A DNA stretch of 64,000 nt from Rhodopseudomonas sp. BAL398 (GCF_033001325.1 NZ_CP133111.1:4976501-5040500), one strand, 5' to 3'. Positions 43,054 to 52,355 are shown, counted from the stretch's first letter. The notes: generated by a model from the sequence alone, not told the origin. A program made the numbers and translations.

Positions 43054-43284
43054 ATGACGGCAAACTACAGCTATTCCGTCATTCTCGAGCCCCAGGAAGG
43101 CGGCGGTTTTAGCGTGCTGGTCCCGGCGCTGCCCGAGGTCGTGACCGAAGGCGACACCGAGGAGGAAGCGCTCGCCAATGCCCAGGAGGCCATCCGTGCC
43201 GTCCTCAACTATCGGCGGGAACAAGGGCTGGCGCCGCCGTCCGATGCTCCTCCCGAAATTCGCCACGTAACCGTGGCCGCCTGA
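43054..43284 (+). CDS. HicB-like antitoxin-type protein without a HicA partner
   Basis: A 76-residue protein with the HicB partial RNase H-like fold: YSVILEPQEGGGFSVLVPAL, then PEVVTEGDTEEEALANAQEA. There is no C-terminal DNA-binding domain, as in the short HicB group. HicA toxins are usually the adjacent gene, but neither 42986-43053 nor 43285-43426 encodes one. It may be a domesticated orphan or may regulate something else. It lies between surf1 and thrC on the same strand. Confidence 0.85.
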   Translation: MTANYSYSVILEPQEGGGFSVLVPALPEVVTEGDTEEEALANAQEAIRAVLNYRREQGLAPPSDAPPEIRHVTVAA

Positions 43285-43426
43285 CTAAGCTCCCGTAATT
43301 TTCGCCATTCCCGGTTTCCCCTGCGCTGCAAAACCCTCTATGGTGGCCGGCGATTTCGCCCGTGGTGAAGTCATAATCCATTCAGCATCAAAGGCTTGGC
43401 AAGGGCCCGCGCCTTTGGAGGACGTT

Positions 43427-44845
43427 TTGACGCAATATATTTCGACGCGGGGCGAGGCCCCCAGACTGGGTTTTTGCGATGTCATGCTGACCGGGCTCGC
43501 CCGCGACGGCGGGCTCTATGTGCCTGAGGTCTGGCCGCAGCTTTTGCCCGAGACGATCGCGGGGTTTTTCGGACGGCCCTATTGGGAGGTCGCCGTCGAG
43601 GTGATCCGGCCCTTCGTCGCCGGCGAAATCTCCGATGCCGAGCTCGGCCGGATGGCCAATGAGGCTTACGCGACGTTCCGCCATCCAGCGGTGGTGCCGC
43701 TGCGCCAGACCGGCCCGAGCCAGTTCGTGCTCGAATTGTTCCACGGCCCGACGCTGGCGTTCAAGGACGTCGCCATGCAGCTGATCTCGCGGCTGATGGA
43801 CCATGTCTTGGAGAAGCGCAAGCAGCGTACCACGATCGTGGTGGCGACCTCGGGCGACACCGGCGGCGCGGCGGTCGACGCCTTTGCGGGGCTCAACAAT
43901 GTCGATCTGTTCGTGCTGTTTCCGCAGGGCAAGATTTCCGACGTGCAACGCCGGATGATGACGACGTCGGGCGCCGGCAATGTCCATGCGCTGGCGATCG
44001 AGGGCCATTTCGACGATTGCCAGGCGATCGTGAAGGGCCTGTTCAACCACCACGCGTTTCGCGACCAGGTGGCGCTGTCGGGGGTCAATTCGATCAATTG
44101 GGCGCGGATCGTGGCCCAGGTCGTATATTATTTCACCAGCGCGGTGGCGCTCGGTGCGCCGGCACGCGCGGTGGATTTCACCGTTCCGACCGGCAATTTC
44201 GGCGACATCTTCGCCGGCTATGTCGCCAAGCGGATGGGGCTGCCGATCGGCAAGCTGCGGATCGCCGCCAATATCAACGACATCCTGGCGCGCACGCTGA
44301 ACACCGGGATCTATGAGGTCCGCGAAGTCCATGCCACCGCCTCGCCGTCGATGGATATCCAGATCTCGTCGAATTTCGAACGGCTGCTGTTCGAGGCCGC
44401 CGGCCGCGACGCCGCTGTGGTGCGCGGCCTGATGGCGTCGCTGAAACAGTCCGGCCGTTTCGTGCTGCCCGACGCCGTGCTGGCGGCGATCCGCAATGAA
44501 TTCGACGCCGGCCGCGCCGACGAGACCGAGACCGAAGCCGCGATCCGCGCCGCCTGGCGCGAGGCCGGCGACCTGATCGATCCGCATACCGCGGTGGCGC
44601 TGGCGGTCGCCGATCGCGACACGCCGGATCAGCGGATTCCCAATATCGTGCTGGCCACCGCGCATGCGGCGAAATTCCCCGATGCGGTGGAACAAGCCTG
44701 CGGAATGCGGCCGGCCTTGCCGGCCTGGCTCGATGGTCTGATGACCAGACCCGAGCAGGCCAAAGTCATGACACGCGACCAGGTCGAGATCGAACGCTAT
44801 GTGGCGTCGGTCAGCCGGGCCGCGAACCAAGGAGTTGCCGGATGA
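43427..44845 (+). CDS. thrC: Threonine synthase
   Basis: Converts O-phosphohomoserine to threonine with PLP. In 472 residues, the PLP lysine lies in GPTLAFKDVAMQ and the phosphate loop in VATSGDTGGAA; VPTGNFGDIFAGYVAKRM follows. The start is TTG at 43427, with GGAGG five bases upstream, giving MTQYISTRGEAP, the usual N-terminus; no ATG is suitable. The stop overlaps the M16 peptidase start (ATGA). Confidence 0.96.
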   Translation: MTQYISTRGEAPRLGFCDVMLTGLARDGGLYVPEVWPQLLPETIAGFFGRPYWEVAVEVIRPFVAGEISDAELGRMANEAYATFRHPAVVPLRQTGPSQFVLELFHGPTLAFKDVAMQLISRLMDHVLEKRKQRTTIVVATSGDTGGAAVDAFAGLNNVDLFVLFPQGKISDVQRRMMTTSGAGNVHALAIEGHFDDCQAIVKGLFNHHAFRDQVALSGVNSINWARIVAQVVYYFTSAVALGAPARAVDFTVPTGNFGDIFAGYVAKRMGLPIGKLRIAANINDILARTLNTGIYEVREVHATASPSMDIQISSNFERLLFEAAGRDAAVVRGLMASLKQSGRFVLPDAVLAAIRNEFDAGRADETETEAAIRAAWREAGDLIDPHTAVALAVADRDTPDQRIPNIVLATAHAAKFPDAVEQACGMRPALPAWLDGLMTRPEQAKVMTRDQVEIERYVASVSRAANQGVAG

Positions 44846-46131
44846 GCGTCGAACTGACCAAGCTGCCCTCGGGCCTGACCGTCGTCACCGATACGATGCC
44901 GCATCTCGAGACTGCGGCGCTCGGGGTCTGGACCGGGGTCGGCGGCCGCGACGAAAAGGCGGACGAGCACGGCATCTCGCATCTGCTCGAGCATATGGCG
45001 TTCAAGGGCACCAAGCGGCGTTCGTCGCGCGAGATCGCCGAGGAGATCGAGGCGGTCGGCGGCGACCTCAATGCCGGCACCTCGACTGAAAGCACCGCCT
45101 ATTATGCGCGGGTGATGAAAGCCGACGTGCCGCTGGCGCTCGACGTCTTGAGCGACATTCTCGCCAACCCGTCCTTCGATCCGGAGGAGCTGGAGCGCGA
45201 GAAGAGCGTGATCGTGCAGGAGATCGGCGCGGCCCAGGATACGCCGGACGACATGGTGTTCGAGTACCTCAACGAGTTGTGCTATCCCGAACAGCCGATC
45301 GGGCGCTCGCTGCTCGGTACGCCGCAGACCCTGAAGACCTTCGACCGCGCCACCTTGCAGAATTATCTGTCGACGCATTATCGCGGACCCGAAATGGTGG
45401 TGGCGGCGGCCGGCGCGGTTGATCACCAGCAGGTCGTCGCCGAGGTCGAGCGGCGCTTCGCCAGTTTCGACGGCAGTGTGGCGCCAAAGCCGGAGCCGGC
45501 GATGTTCGGCAATGGCGGCTCGCGGGTGGTGCATCGCGACCTCGAACAGGCGCATCTGACGCTGGCGCTGGAAGGCCTGCCGCAATCCGATCCGTCGCTG
45601 TTCAGCCTGCAGGTGTTCACCAATGTGCTCGGCGGCGGGATGTCGTCGCGCCTGTTCCAGGAGGTCCGCGAGAAGCGCGGGCTGTGCTACTCGATCTACA
45701 CCTTCCACGCGCCCTACAGCGACACCGGCTTCTTCGGCCTCTACACCGGCACCGATCCGGTGGACGCGCCGGAGATGATGGAGGTCATCGTCGACGTCAT
45801 CAACGACGCGGTCGAGACCCTGACCGAAGCCGAAATCGCCCGCGCCAAGGCGCAGATGAAGGCCGGGCTGTTGATGGCGCTGGAAAGCTGCTCATCGCGC
45901 GCCGAGCAGCTCGCCCGCCACATCCTGGCCTATGGCCGGCCCTTGTCGGTGCCGGAGCTGGTCGCCAAGATCGACGCCGTCAGCGTCGAGACGGCGCGCG
46001 ACGCCGCGCGCGGGCTGTTGTCGCGCGGCCGCCCGGCCGTGGTGGCGCTGGGCAGCGGCAGAGAACTGGACAGCGCGGTGGGTTTTGCGGAAGGATTGAC
46101 ACAATTGAGGACCAAAGCCAGCTATCATTAA
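44842..46131 (+). CDS. M16-family zinc peptidase (processing-peptidase-like)
   Basis: A 429-residue metallopeptidase. The inverted zinc motif HLLEH (47-51) lies in HGISHLLEHMAFKGT, and the third ligand in the LEREKSVIVQEIGAAQD region. The second half is the inactive M16 domain (SSRLFQEVREKRGLCYSIY). Its closest relatives include mitochondrial processing peptidase subunits and bacterial PqqL-like proteins; the natural substrate is not known. It is coupled to thrC by an ATGA overlap, a conserved pairing in Rhizobiales. Confidence 0.94.
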   Translation: MSVELTKLPSGLTVVTDTMPHLETAALGVWTGVGGRDEKADEHGISHLLEHMAFKGTKRRSSREIAEEIEAVGGDLNAGTSTESTAYYARVMKADVPLALDVLSDILANPSFDPEELEREKSVIVQEIGAAQDTPDDMVFEYLNELCYPEQPIGRSLLGTPQTLKTFDRATLQNYLSTHYRGPEMVVAAAGAVDHQQVVAEVERRFASFDGSVAPKPEPAMFGNGGSRVVHRDLEQAHLTLALEGLPQSDPSLFSLQVFTNVLGGGMSSRLFQEVREKRGLCYSIYTFHAPYSDTGFFGLYTGTDPVDAPEMMEVIVDVINDAVETLTEAEIARAKAQMKAGLLMALESCSSRAEQLARHILAYGRPLSVPELVAKIDAVSVETARDAARGLLSRGRPAVVALGSGRELDSAVGFAEGLTQLRTKASYH

Positions 46132-46191
46132 TCCGCCCATCGTCGCGCGACCGCCGAGCGTCGCGCCGGATGCTGGGCTGGGGGTGTCATC

Positions 46192-46779
46192 ATGGCGCTG
46201 TTTCGAATTCCATCCAGTGGTCCCACGGCGCTGGCGCCGCGCGGCTATGGGCTGTTGCTGCGGGCGCCGCAGATGGCGGACTTCGTGCAATGGGCGCAGC
46301 TGCGTGAAAACAGCCGCGCCTATCTGACGCCATGGGAGCCGATCTGGCCGTCCGATGATCTCACCCGCGCCGGCTTTCGCCGCCGGCTGCGCCGCTACGC
46401 CGACGATATCGCCGGCGATAAATCCTATCCCTTCCTGATCTTTCGCGAATCCGACGGCGATCTGCTCGGCGGCGTGACGCTGGCCAATGTCCGCCGCGGC
46501 ATCGTCCAGGCCGGCACCATCGGCTATTGGATGGGCGAACCGCACGCCCATCGCGGCTATATGACGTCGGCGCTGCGGGTGCTGCTGCCGACGCTGTTCG
46601 GCGAGCTAAATCTGCACCGGGTCGAGGCCGCCTGCATTCCCAGCAACGCCGCCTCGGTCCGGGTGCTGGAAAAATGCGGCTTCACCCGCGAAGGCCTGGC
46701 GCGGCGCTATCTGTGCATCAATGGCATCTGGCAGGATCACCTGCTGTTCGGCCTGCTGCACGAGGATTTTCGCGGTTAG
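46192..46779 (+). CDS. GNAT-family N-acetyltransferase, RimJ/RimL type
   Basis: A 195-residue acetyltransferase. The acetyl-CoA binding region is seen in IGYWMGEPHAHRGYMTSALR, and the end of the fold in RVEAACIPSNAASVRVLEKC and GFTREGLARRYLCINGIWQD. This matches proteins that acetylate ribosomal-protein N-termini or other amines; the real substrate is unknown. It lies 60 bases after the M16 gene and probably shares its transcript. Confidence 0.9.
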   Translation: MALFRIPSSGPTALAPRGYGLLLRAPQMADFVQWAQLRENSRAYLTPWEPIWPSDDLTRAGFRRRLRRYADDIAGDKSYPFLIFRESDGDLLGGVTLANVRRGIVQAGTIGYWMGEPHAHRGYMTSALRVLLPTLFGELNLHRVEAACIPSNAASVRVLEKCGFTREGLARRYLCINGIWQDHLLFGLLHEDFRG

Positions 46780-47093
46780 CGCCTCTGTCAGGTGCGTTGA
46801 TTCGCTTGAAAAATGCCGCCATTCCGGGGCGCGAGCAGCGTCAGCTGCGAGCGAACCCGGAATCTCGGCGCAGCGCTTTGCCTCGCCGCAAGAGTCCGGG
46901 TTCGCTCGCCCATAGCGCGTCGCAGACGCGCGTAAACGCGTTGCCAGGCTCGCGCTCCGACTGACCGCATCGTTGAATCCCCTCGGGTGAAAATGCCGCG
47001 CGCCCGTGGCGCCGGCGCCAAGGCCTTTGGTTCGCCGCCTTTGCTTTGGTATAAGGCGGGGCGTCCGGGGGGACGCTGCACAAGGGACGTAAG
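46780..47093. other. Intergenic region with family B repeat
   Basis: About 310 bases. Beyond the family B copy, 46970-47093 contains no recognised gene and should hold the promoter of the next gene. Confidence 0.5.
46818..46964. repeat. Family B palindromic repeat, degenerate right end (B3)
   Basis: GCCATTCCGGGGCGCGAGCA at the left, then GCGAGCGAACCCGGAATCTC and an inverse copy. The right end is decayed (GCTCGCGCTCCGACTGAC instead of GCGCCCCGGAATGAC). Confidence 0.8.
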
Positions 47094-47768
47094 ATGAGTG
47101 TTGAGCGTGAGATCATGACAATGGCGCCCGCGCCGCGGCGCCGATTCGGGCTGCGGAGCGCGATCTGCGCGGGCCTGTGCTGCGGCCTGCTGGCGGTGCC
47201 GGCGTCGGCGCAATCCATCACCGACCGCTTCAAGAGCCTGTTCGGCGGGTCGTCGGAACCGGCGCAGCCGGCTGCTCCCGGCGCGGCACCCGGCGCGGCG
47301 CCCACCGACGAAAGCGGCTTGACCTGTCCGGAGGTCAGCATTCGGGTCGGCGCCTCGACCTATGCGGTCGGCCTGCCGGGCAAGCCCGCCAGCGGCAATG
47401 ATCTGCGCTTTCAGGCCACGCTCGGCGACACCGCGCGCTCCTGCAACCTCAGCGGCGGCATGATCACCGCGCGAATCGGAATCCAGGGCCGCGTCATTGC
47501 CGGGCCGGCCGGCGCGCCGAGCTCGATCGACGTCCCGCTGCGGGTCGCCGTGGTGCAGGAGGGCGTGTCGCCGAAGACCATCTTCACCAAGGCCTACCGG
47601 ATCAATGTGGCGATGGACCCCGAGGGCAGCGTGCCGTTCAGCCTGGTGGCGGAAGACGTCGTGTACCCCGCGCCCAGCGTCGCCGACGGCGATTCCTACG
47701 TGTTCTATATCGGGTTCGATCCGCAGGTGCTGGGGTCGGCGCCCCGCGAGCGCAAGCACAGGAGATAG
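47094..47768 (+). CDS. Exported protein of unknown function
   Basis: A 224-residue protein not recognised beyond its group. A signal peptide with a cysteine-rich core (CAGLCCGLLAVPASAQS) ends near residue 40, followed by an alanine/proline linker (QPAAPGAAPGAAPTDE) and a compact domain with two cysteines (LTCPEVSIRVG and ARSCNLSGG). The end VADGDSYVFYIGFDPQVLG suggests a beta-sandwich. The CC near the signal cleavage region may mark a lipoprotein, but no clean lipobox is seen. An ATG at 47115 is an alternative start. Confidence 0.8.
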   Translation: MSVEREIMTMAPAPRRRFGLRSAICAGLCCGLLAVPASAQSITDRFKSLFGGSSEPAQPAAPGAAPGAAPTDESGLTCPEVSIRVGASTYAVGLPGKPASGNDLRFQATLGDTARSCNLSGGMITARIGIQGRVIAGPAGAPSSIDVPLRVAVVQEGVSPKTIFTKAYRINVAMDPEGSVPFSLVAEDVVYPAPSVADGDSYVFYIGFDPQVLGSAPRERKHRR

Positions 47769-47784
47769 CCGCGGGATCGCGTCT

Positions 47785-47938
47785 CTTCACCCTCCCCTGG
47801 AGGGGGAGGGTCGGCGGGAAGCGCGCGAAGCGCGGTGCACGCCGGGGTGGGGTGAGCCGCGAGCACGGCTATGACCTCTTCGCCACCCCACCCCGCTCGC
47901 TTCGCGAGCGACCCTCCCCCTCCAGGGGAGGGTGACCA
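47785..47938. repeat. Family D palindromic repeat (D6)
   Basis: CACCCTCCCCTGGAGGGGGA at the left and CCCTCCAGGGGAGGGTGACC at the right; the centre has GGGGTGGGGTGAGCC and CCACCCCACCCCGCTCGC. It matches the inner element of the pdeM insertion in the opposite internal orientation. Confidence 0.9.
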
Positions 47939-47943
47939 AACAA

Positions 47944-47974
47944 AAAGCCGGCGCGAGGTGATCGCGCCGGCTTT
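47944..47974 (-). terminator. Rho-independent terminator of the Fo operon
   Basis: A 13-base stem AAAGCCGGCGCGA / TCGCGCCGGCTTT with a five-base loop; on the minus strand it ends in TTTTTG. It lies 24 bases after the atpF stop. Confidence 0.9.
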
Positions 47975-47997
47975 GATGTGTTGGACGGGCTGGGTCG

Positions 47998-48492
47998 TCA
48001 GTTCAGCTTGGCGCGAACTTCCGAGATGCCCTGGGTCAGCAGACCGTCGGCCACCGAGCCCTGCACCGATTGCGACAGGATGGTCGAGGCCGCCGTGATC
48101 GCCGCATTGGCGGCGGCGGCGCGGACATCGGCCATCGCCTGGGCTTCCGCCAGCGCGATCTTGCTTTCGGCGGTTTTGGTGCGCCGGGCGACGAAATCTT
48201 CCAGCTTGGCCTTGGCTTCCGCGGAGATCCGCTCGGCCTCGTCCTTGGCGCTGGCGATGATCGCCTGGGCTTCCTTCTCGGCGGTGGCGTGGCGGGCGCG
48301 ATACTGCGCCAACAGCGCCGCGGCGTCGTCCTTCAGCTTGCGGGCCTCGTCGAGCTCGGCCTTGATCCGTTCGCTGCGGTGGTCGAGGGTCTTGAGCACG
48401 GTGCGGTGAATGCCGACATAGCCCAGCACGCCCATCAGGATGACGAAGGCGATCGCGACCCAGGTTTCCGCTTCCAAGAAAATCCCAGTCAT
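47998..48492 (-). CDS. atpF: ATP synthase Fo subunit b
   Basis: One of the two b-type stator subunits that connect Fo to F1. In 164 residues it has an N-terminal membrane helix ([19 protein letters not shown]) and a long charged coiled coil ([20 protein letters not shown]). It is the last gene of the atpI-B-E-G-F operon; AAGGGA precedes the ATG, four bases after the atpG stop. A strong terminator follows. Confidence 0.95.
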   Translation of the reverse strand: MTGIFLEAETWVAIAFVILMGVLGYVGIHRTVLKTLDHRSERIKAELDEARKLKDDAAALLAQYRARHATAEKEAQAIIASAKDEAERISAEAKAKLEDFVARRTKTAESKIALAEAQAMADVRAAAANAAITAASTILSQSVQGSVADGLLTQGISEVRAKLN

Positions 48493-48496
48493 CAGG

Positions 48497-49054
48497 CTAT
48501 CCCTTCAACGACGCATCGACGGCGCGATCCAGCGCCTTGCCCTCGGGGGCGGTGCCGATCAGCCGCTGCACGATGGCAGAGGCGGCCTCGGCGGCGATGC
48601 CGCGGACATTGCCCATCGCAGTTTCGCGCGTCGCCGCAATGGTCTTTTCGGCGTCGGCGAGCTTTACGGCCAGCCGATCTTCCAGGACCTTGCGCTCGGC
48701 TTCGGACGCCGCGTTGGCCTTTTCGCGGGTCTCGGCACTGATCGCCTGAGCCCGGGCGCGGGCTTGCGCCAGCTCGGTCTCATAGGCCTTCAGCGCCTCA
48801 TCCGACTCGCTCTTCAGCTTCTGCGCGGCGGCGAGATCGCCGTCGATCTTGTTCTGGCGTTCTTCCAGCACGCTGCCGACTTTCGGCAGCGCGATTTTGG
48901 ATACGATCAGATAGAGCGCGACAAACGCCACCAGCAACGACACCAGCTGCGAAGCAAAAGTGTCCTGCTGGAACGGCGGGAAGGGAGCCTTGTGGCCACC
49001 GTCCGCTTCCGTGTGGGCCGTCGCGCCCGCCGCGTTGCCATGACCTTCAGCCAC
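48497..49054 (-). CDS. atpG: ATP synthase Fo subunit b'
   Basis: The second, divergent b subunit found in photosynthetic bacteria and many alphaproteobacteria. The 185-residue protein has an N-terminal extension ([20 protein letters not shown]), a membrane helix ([20 protein letters not shown]) and a coiled coil. The GTG at 49054 ([10 protein letters not shown]) was chosen: GGGAG lies six bases before it but directly abuts the ATG at 49060. Symbols vary; it is also called atpF2 or atpX. Confidence 0.93.
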   Translation of the reverse strand: MAEGHGNAAGATAHTEADGGHKAPFPPFQQDTFASQLVSLLVAFVALYLIVSKIALPKVGSVLEERQNKIDGDLAAAQKLKSESDEALKAYETELAQARARAQAISAETREKANAASEAERKVLEDRLAVKLADAEKTIAATRETAMGNVRGIAAEAASAIVQRLIGTAPEGKALDRAVDASLKG

Positions 49055-49106
49055 GAGCATCTCCCATTCAGCCGATCGCGACCTTGCGGCCGGGATCAGG
49101 TTTGGC

Positions 49107-49334
49107 TCAGAGCGCGAACAGCAGCAACAGTGCGATCAGCAGCGAGAAGATGCCGAGCGCTTCAGTCACGGCGAAGCCGAAGATCAGGTTGCCGAACTGG
49201 CCCTGAGCCGCGGAGGGGTTGCGCACCGCAGCGGCAAGATAGTTGCCGAAGATGATGCCAACGCCGGCGCCAGCGCCACCCATGCCGATGCAGGCAATAC
49301 CGGCACCAATGTACTTCGCGGCAATCGGATCCAT
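49107..49334 (-). CDS. atpE: ATP synthase Fo subunit c
   Basis: The rotor-ring proteolipid, 75 residues, two membrane helices. The glycine-rich first helix reads [20 protein letters not shown], the polar loop RNPSAAQGQ, and the proton-carrying glutamate lies in [19 protein letters not shown] lies eight bases before the ATG. Confidence 0.97.
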   Translation of the reverse strand: MDPIAAKYIGAGIACIGMGGAGAGVGIIFGNYLAAAVRNPSAAQGQFGNLIFGFAVTEALGIFSLLIALLLLFAL

Positions 49335-49376
49335 GAAACGAACTCCTAGTTGGGGTTTGGTTGGAGAGGTCGGGCC

Positions 49377-50126
49377 TTAATGGCCCGCGTGTAGCGCATC
49401 GTTGAGATAGATGCAGGTGAGGATGGCGAAGACATAGGCCTGCAGGAACGCCACCAGCAGCTCCAGCGCGGTCAGCGCGATCACCATGCCGAGCGGCAGC
49501 ACGGCGCCGAAATAGCCGGCAATGCCCAGGCCCGCCAGCAGCGGAACGAAGCTCGCGAACACCTTCAGGGCGATATGGCCGGCCAGCATGTTGGCGAACA
49601 GACGCACCGAATGCGAGATCGGCCGCAGGAAGAACGAGAACACCTCGATGAATACGACCAGCGGCAGGATGAAGCCCGGAACGCCCGACGGCACGAAGAT
49701 TTTGAAGAAACCCAGGCCGTTCTTGTAGAAGCCGTAGATCACCACGGTGAAGAACACCAGGAACGCCAGCGCGGCGGTGACGATGATGTGGCTGGAAATC
49801 GTGAAGGCGTAGGGAATGATCCCGATCATGTTCGAGATCATGATGAACATGAAGATCGAGAACACCAGCGGGAAGAACCGCATGCCCTCGGCGCCGGCGG
49901 TCGATCGTATCGTGCCGGCGACAAATTCGTAGGAGATCTCGGCCAGCGACTGGATCCGTCCCGGCACCATCTGCCGCCCGGCCACGCCGCCGATCATCAG
50001 CAGCGAAATCACCGCCACTGCGACCAGCATATAGGCCGAGGAATTGGTGAACGCGATCTCCTGATTGCCGATATGGCCGATCGTGAAGATGTTGTGGATA
50101 TTGAATTGGTGAATCGGATCGATCAT
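49377..50126 (-). CDS. atpB: ATP synthase Fo subunit a
   Basis: The proton-channel subunit of 249 residues. The essential arginine lies in ISHSVRLFANMLAGHIALKV, and the C-terminal helix holds LLVAFLQAYVFAILTCIYLN. The N-terminal segment MIDPIHQFNIHNIF is the usual alphaproteobacterial start; the open frame reaches further up to 50174 but without conserved sequence. It lies between atpI and atpE. Confidence 0.97.
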   Translation of the reverse strand: MIDPIHQFNIHNIFTIGHIGNQEIAFTNSSAYMLVAVAVISLLMIGGVAGRQMVPGRIQSLAEISYEFVAGTIRSTAGAEGMRFFPLVFSIFMFIMISNMIGIIPYAFTISSHIIVTAALAFLVFFTVVIYGFYKNGLGFFKIFVPSGVPGFILPLVVFIEVFSFFLRPISHSVRLFANMLAGHIALKVFASFVPLLAGLGIAGYFGAVLPLGMVIALTALELLVAFLQAYVFAILTCIYLNDALHAGH

Positions 50127-50193
50127 ACGCGCCGCATCTCTCGGTCCGCCGGCTAACCGGCGCATTGACATCAATCGTCTGGCCGCGCGTCCG

Positions 50194-50577
50194 TCAGTGC
50201 TTGGTCCGCTCGGGAGCCACGCCAGCGGACCGTATCAGGTTGATCAGGCCGGCGATGAAGCCGAGCAGGAAGAACACGATGAGTCCCCAAGGCGAGGTCG
50301 ACAGCAAGTGGTCGATCCCCCAGCCGATCAGTGCCCCGACAACAACGCCCGCGACCAGTTCGGAGGAAAGCTGAACACCGCGCGCCATGGCCGAGGCCCT
50401 GGATTTGGCGTTTTCACTTCCTGTTCCGGATTGGTCCGTCTGGCCCTTCCGGCTCTCCCGCGATTGGGACAACCGTCGTTCCAGGCTTCCGAGCCTTGCG
50501 GAAAGCGCAGCTTCGTCAAGCATGGCGCCGCGATTGTCATCCTGGTGATCGCCGCCTGCGTGCGCGTCTTCCGCCAT
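50194..50577 (-). CDS. atpI: AtpI, ATP synthase assembly protein
   Basis: A 127-residue membrane protein that helps assemble the c-ring. The N-terminal half is charged (SARLGSLERRLSQSRESRKG); two membrane helices follow (SSELVAGVVVGALIGWGIDH and WGLIVFFLLGFIAGLINLIR). The ATG at 50577 (MAEDAHAGG) is taken as the start; an in-frame ATG at residue 19 is possible. It is the first gene of the Fo operon, 67 bases after the -10 box. Confidence 0.9.
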   Translation of the reverse strand: MAEDAHAGGDHQDDNRGAMLDEAALSARLGSLERRLSQSRESRKGQTDQSGTGSENAKSRASAMARGVQLSSELVAGVVVGALIGWGIDHLLSTSPWGLIVFFLLGFIAGLINLIRSAGVAPERTKH

Positions 50578-50645
50578 GGTGAGGAGACCCGAACGATGCC
50601 GCAATGGATGAAAATAACGCCCCATTACCCTTAAAAGCCGCGCGG

Positions 50646-50674
50646 ACCATACTGACGGCACCCGGGCAAGTCAA
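50646..50674 (-). promoter_or_regulatory. Sigma70-type promoter of the Fo operon
   Basis: On the minus strand TTGACT (50674-50669), exactly 17 bases, TATGGT (50651-50646). It lies at a sensible distance before atpI. Confidence 0.65.
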
Positions 50675-50877
50675 GATTCGGCCGTAGTCGACTAACCCTT
50701 TGAATCGCGTGAATTTATTGCGGATTTGGCGATCCCCTGCGATAACTTGTCCGCAGTGCAATAGCGCGCGCAGCTTATGATCCTTGTTGCGTGGTCCGAA
50801 GCGGTCTGCTGGGATACCGCCAGCTTTGGGCATTCGCGTCGCGGATTGTCGGAGCATGATCCGTTACCGGAGTCCGT

Positions 50878-51495
50878 ATGACGCGCCAGATCGACTATTA
50901 TTTCTCGCTGCAATCGCCCTGGGCCTATATCGGCCACAAACCTTTCCGGGATGTCGTAAGCACTTACGATCTCAAGATAAATTACAAGCCGGTGGTGCTG
51001 CTCGAACTGTTTTCGGAGACCGGCGGGCTGCCGCTAGGCAAGCGCCATCCGGCGCGCCAGCGCTACCGGATGGTCGAGCTGCAGCGCTGGCGCGCCAAGC
51101 GCGGGCTCGATTTTCAGCTCAAACCGAAACACTGGCCGTTCGACGGCCGGCTCGCCGACGGGGTGGTGATCGCCGCACTCGCGGCTGGCCACGATCCGGA
51201 GCCCTATCTGCAGCTGGCCTATCCGGCGGTGTGGGAGCGCGAGCTCGATCTTGCCGATCCGGCGGTCCTGACCCAACTCGCTGATGAGGCGGGCTTGCCG
51301 GGTCGCGAGCTGGTCGCGCGCGCGGCGTCGCAGGAAATCGGCGCCATTTACGACCAGAACCGCCAGGACGCGCTGGCGGCCGACGTGTTCGGCTCGCCGG
51401 CCTATGTGCTGGACGGTGAGGTATTCTGGGGCCAGGACCGGATCGAATTGCTGGCCGATGCGTTGAAATCCGGGCGCGCCCCATATCGTCCCTAG
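50878..51495 (+). CDS. 2-hydroxychromene-2-carboxylate isomerase (DsbA-like fold)
   Basis: A 205-residue glutathione-dependent enzyme family member, kappa-class GST-like. The start MTRQIDYYFSLQSPWAYIGH contains the SPWAY active-site segment, where serine replaces the redox cysteine of DsbA; the end has VFGSPAYVLDGEVFWGQDRI, typical of the family. The best-known members isomerise an intermediate of naphthalene breakdown, but most, like this one, stand outside such pathways and the substrate is unknown. Confidence 0.9.
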   Translation: MTRQIDYYFSLQSPWAYIGHKPFRDVVSTYDLKINYKPVVLLELFSETGGLPLGKRHPARQRYRMVELQRWRAKRGLDFQLKPKHWPFDGRLADGVVIAALAAGHDPEPYLQLAYPAVWERELDLADPAVLTQLADEAGLPGRELVARAASQEIGAIYDQNRQDALAADVFGSPAYVLDGEVFWGQDRIELLADALKSGRAPYRP

Positions 51496-51539
51496 AGTCT
51501 GACTCTAAAAGGGATCAATAGAATGACGCCTTCATGGTC

Positions 51540-51641
51540 GTCATTGCGAGCTGTGCGACGAACCAATCCAGTCGGTGCCCGGCGCTCCTGGATTGCTTCG
51601 CGGTCGGACGGCGCAAGGCGCCGTCCTCGGCTCGCAATGAC
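51540..51641. repeat. Family A palindromic repeat, extended form (A5)
   Basis: GTCATTGCGAGCTGTGCGAC to CGGCTCGCAATGAC with ACCAATCCAG / CTGGATTGCT and the extra hairpin GGACGGCGCAAGGCGCCGTCC, split as GGACGGCGC and GCGCCGTCC. Confidence 0.9.
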
Positions 51642-51737
51642 GAAATCAAGTTTGATTTCATCAGCTTGTTTTTCGGTCGGACTCTTCGGATGAGCCCCCA
51701 TATGAATTGGGTTGTCATCCGTCAGGCGGAGCATGCC

Positions 51738-52355
51738 ATGACCCTAGCCATCTGTGTTGCCGACCCCCGTTCGGCGACAGCTGCGACCGTCACGCCCGCG
51801 ATCCGGCCGGCGCGGCGTCGCCTGGTCGCGGCGCTGACGACCGCGCTCGGCCTGTGCAGCGCCGGCGCCTTGGCCCAGTCGCTGCCCGACACCGAAAACG
51901 GCCGCTATACGCTGTCGCCGGCCGCGGACGGGATGCTGCGGCTCGACACCCGTACCGGCCAATTGTCGACCTGCAGCGACAAGGGTAATGGCTGGGCCTG
52001 TTATACGACGCCCGACGAGCGCGCGGCGTTCGATGCCGAAATCGGCCGGCTGCAACAGGACAATGAGCGGCTGAAGCAGGCCGTCGACGCCCTGCAAAAG
52101 GACAAGGACAGCCTCAAGGCGCAGCTGGCGGCGCGCGACTCGGTCGCCGGCAAGATCGACGAGCCGCTGCCGAAAGCCGATTCGCTGAAGAAGCCGGAAA
52201 TCACCACCAAGGACGGCGCACGCAAGCTGGAAATCCCGCTGCCCAGCGACCGCGACCTCGACCGCGTAATGGCGTTCCTGGAGAACGCCTGGAAGCGGCT
52301 GCTTGACCTCGCCAACAAGGTGCAGAAGGACGTCACCGGCGAGGACAAGATCTGA
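51738..52355 (+). CDS. Exported protein with coiled coil, unknown function
   Basis: A 205-residue protein. A long N-terminus of about 27 residues precedes a signal-like segment (VAALTTALGLCSAGALAQS). The domain GRYTLSPAADGMLRLDTRTG, then QLSTCSDKGNGWACYTTPDE holds two cysteines. A coiled coil follows (LQQDNERLKQAVDALQKDKD). This layout occurs in many Bradyrhizobium-type genomes but no function is known. GCGGAG lies six bases before the ATG. Confidence 0.82.
   Translation: MTLAICVADPRSATAATVTPAIRPARRRLVAALTTALGLCSAGALAQSLPDTENGRYTLSPAADGMLRLDTRTGQLSTCSDKGNGWACYTTPDERAAFDAEIGRLQQDNERLKQAVDALQKDKDSLKAQLAARDSVAGKIDEPLPKADSLKKPEITTKDGARKLEIPLPSDRDLDRVMAFLENAWKRLLDLANKVQKDVTGEDKI

Noticed and set aside
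43285-43426. A HicA toxin gene after the HicB-like gene
   Set aside because: The 140 bases contain no frame with the HicA fold (GSH-x-x-F/Y-type motif); the region leads into the thrC ribosome-binding site.
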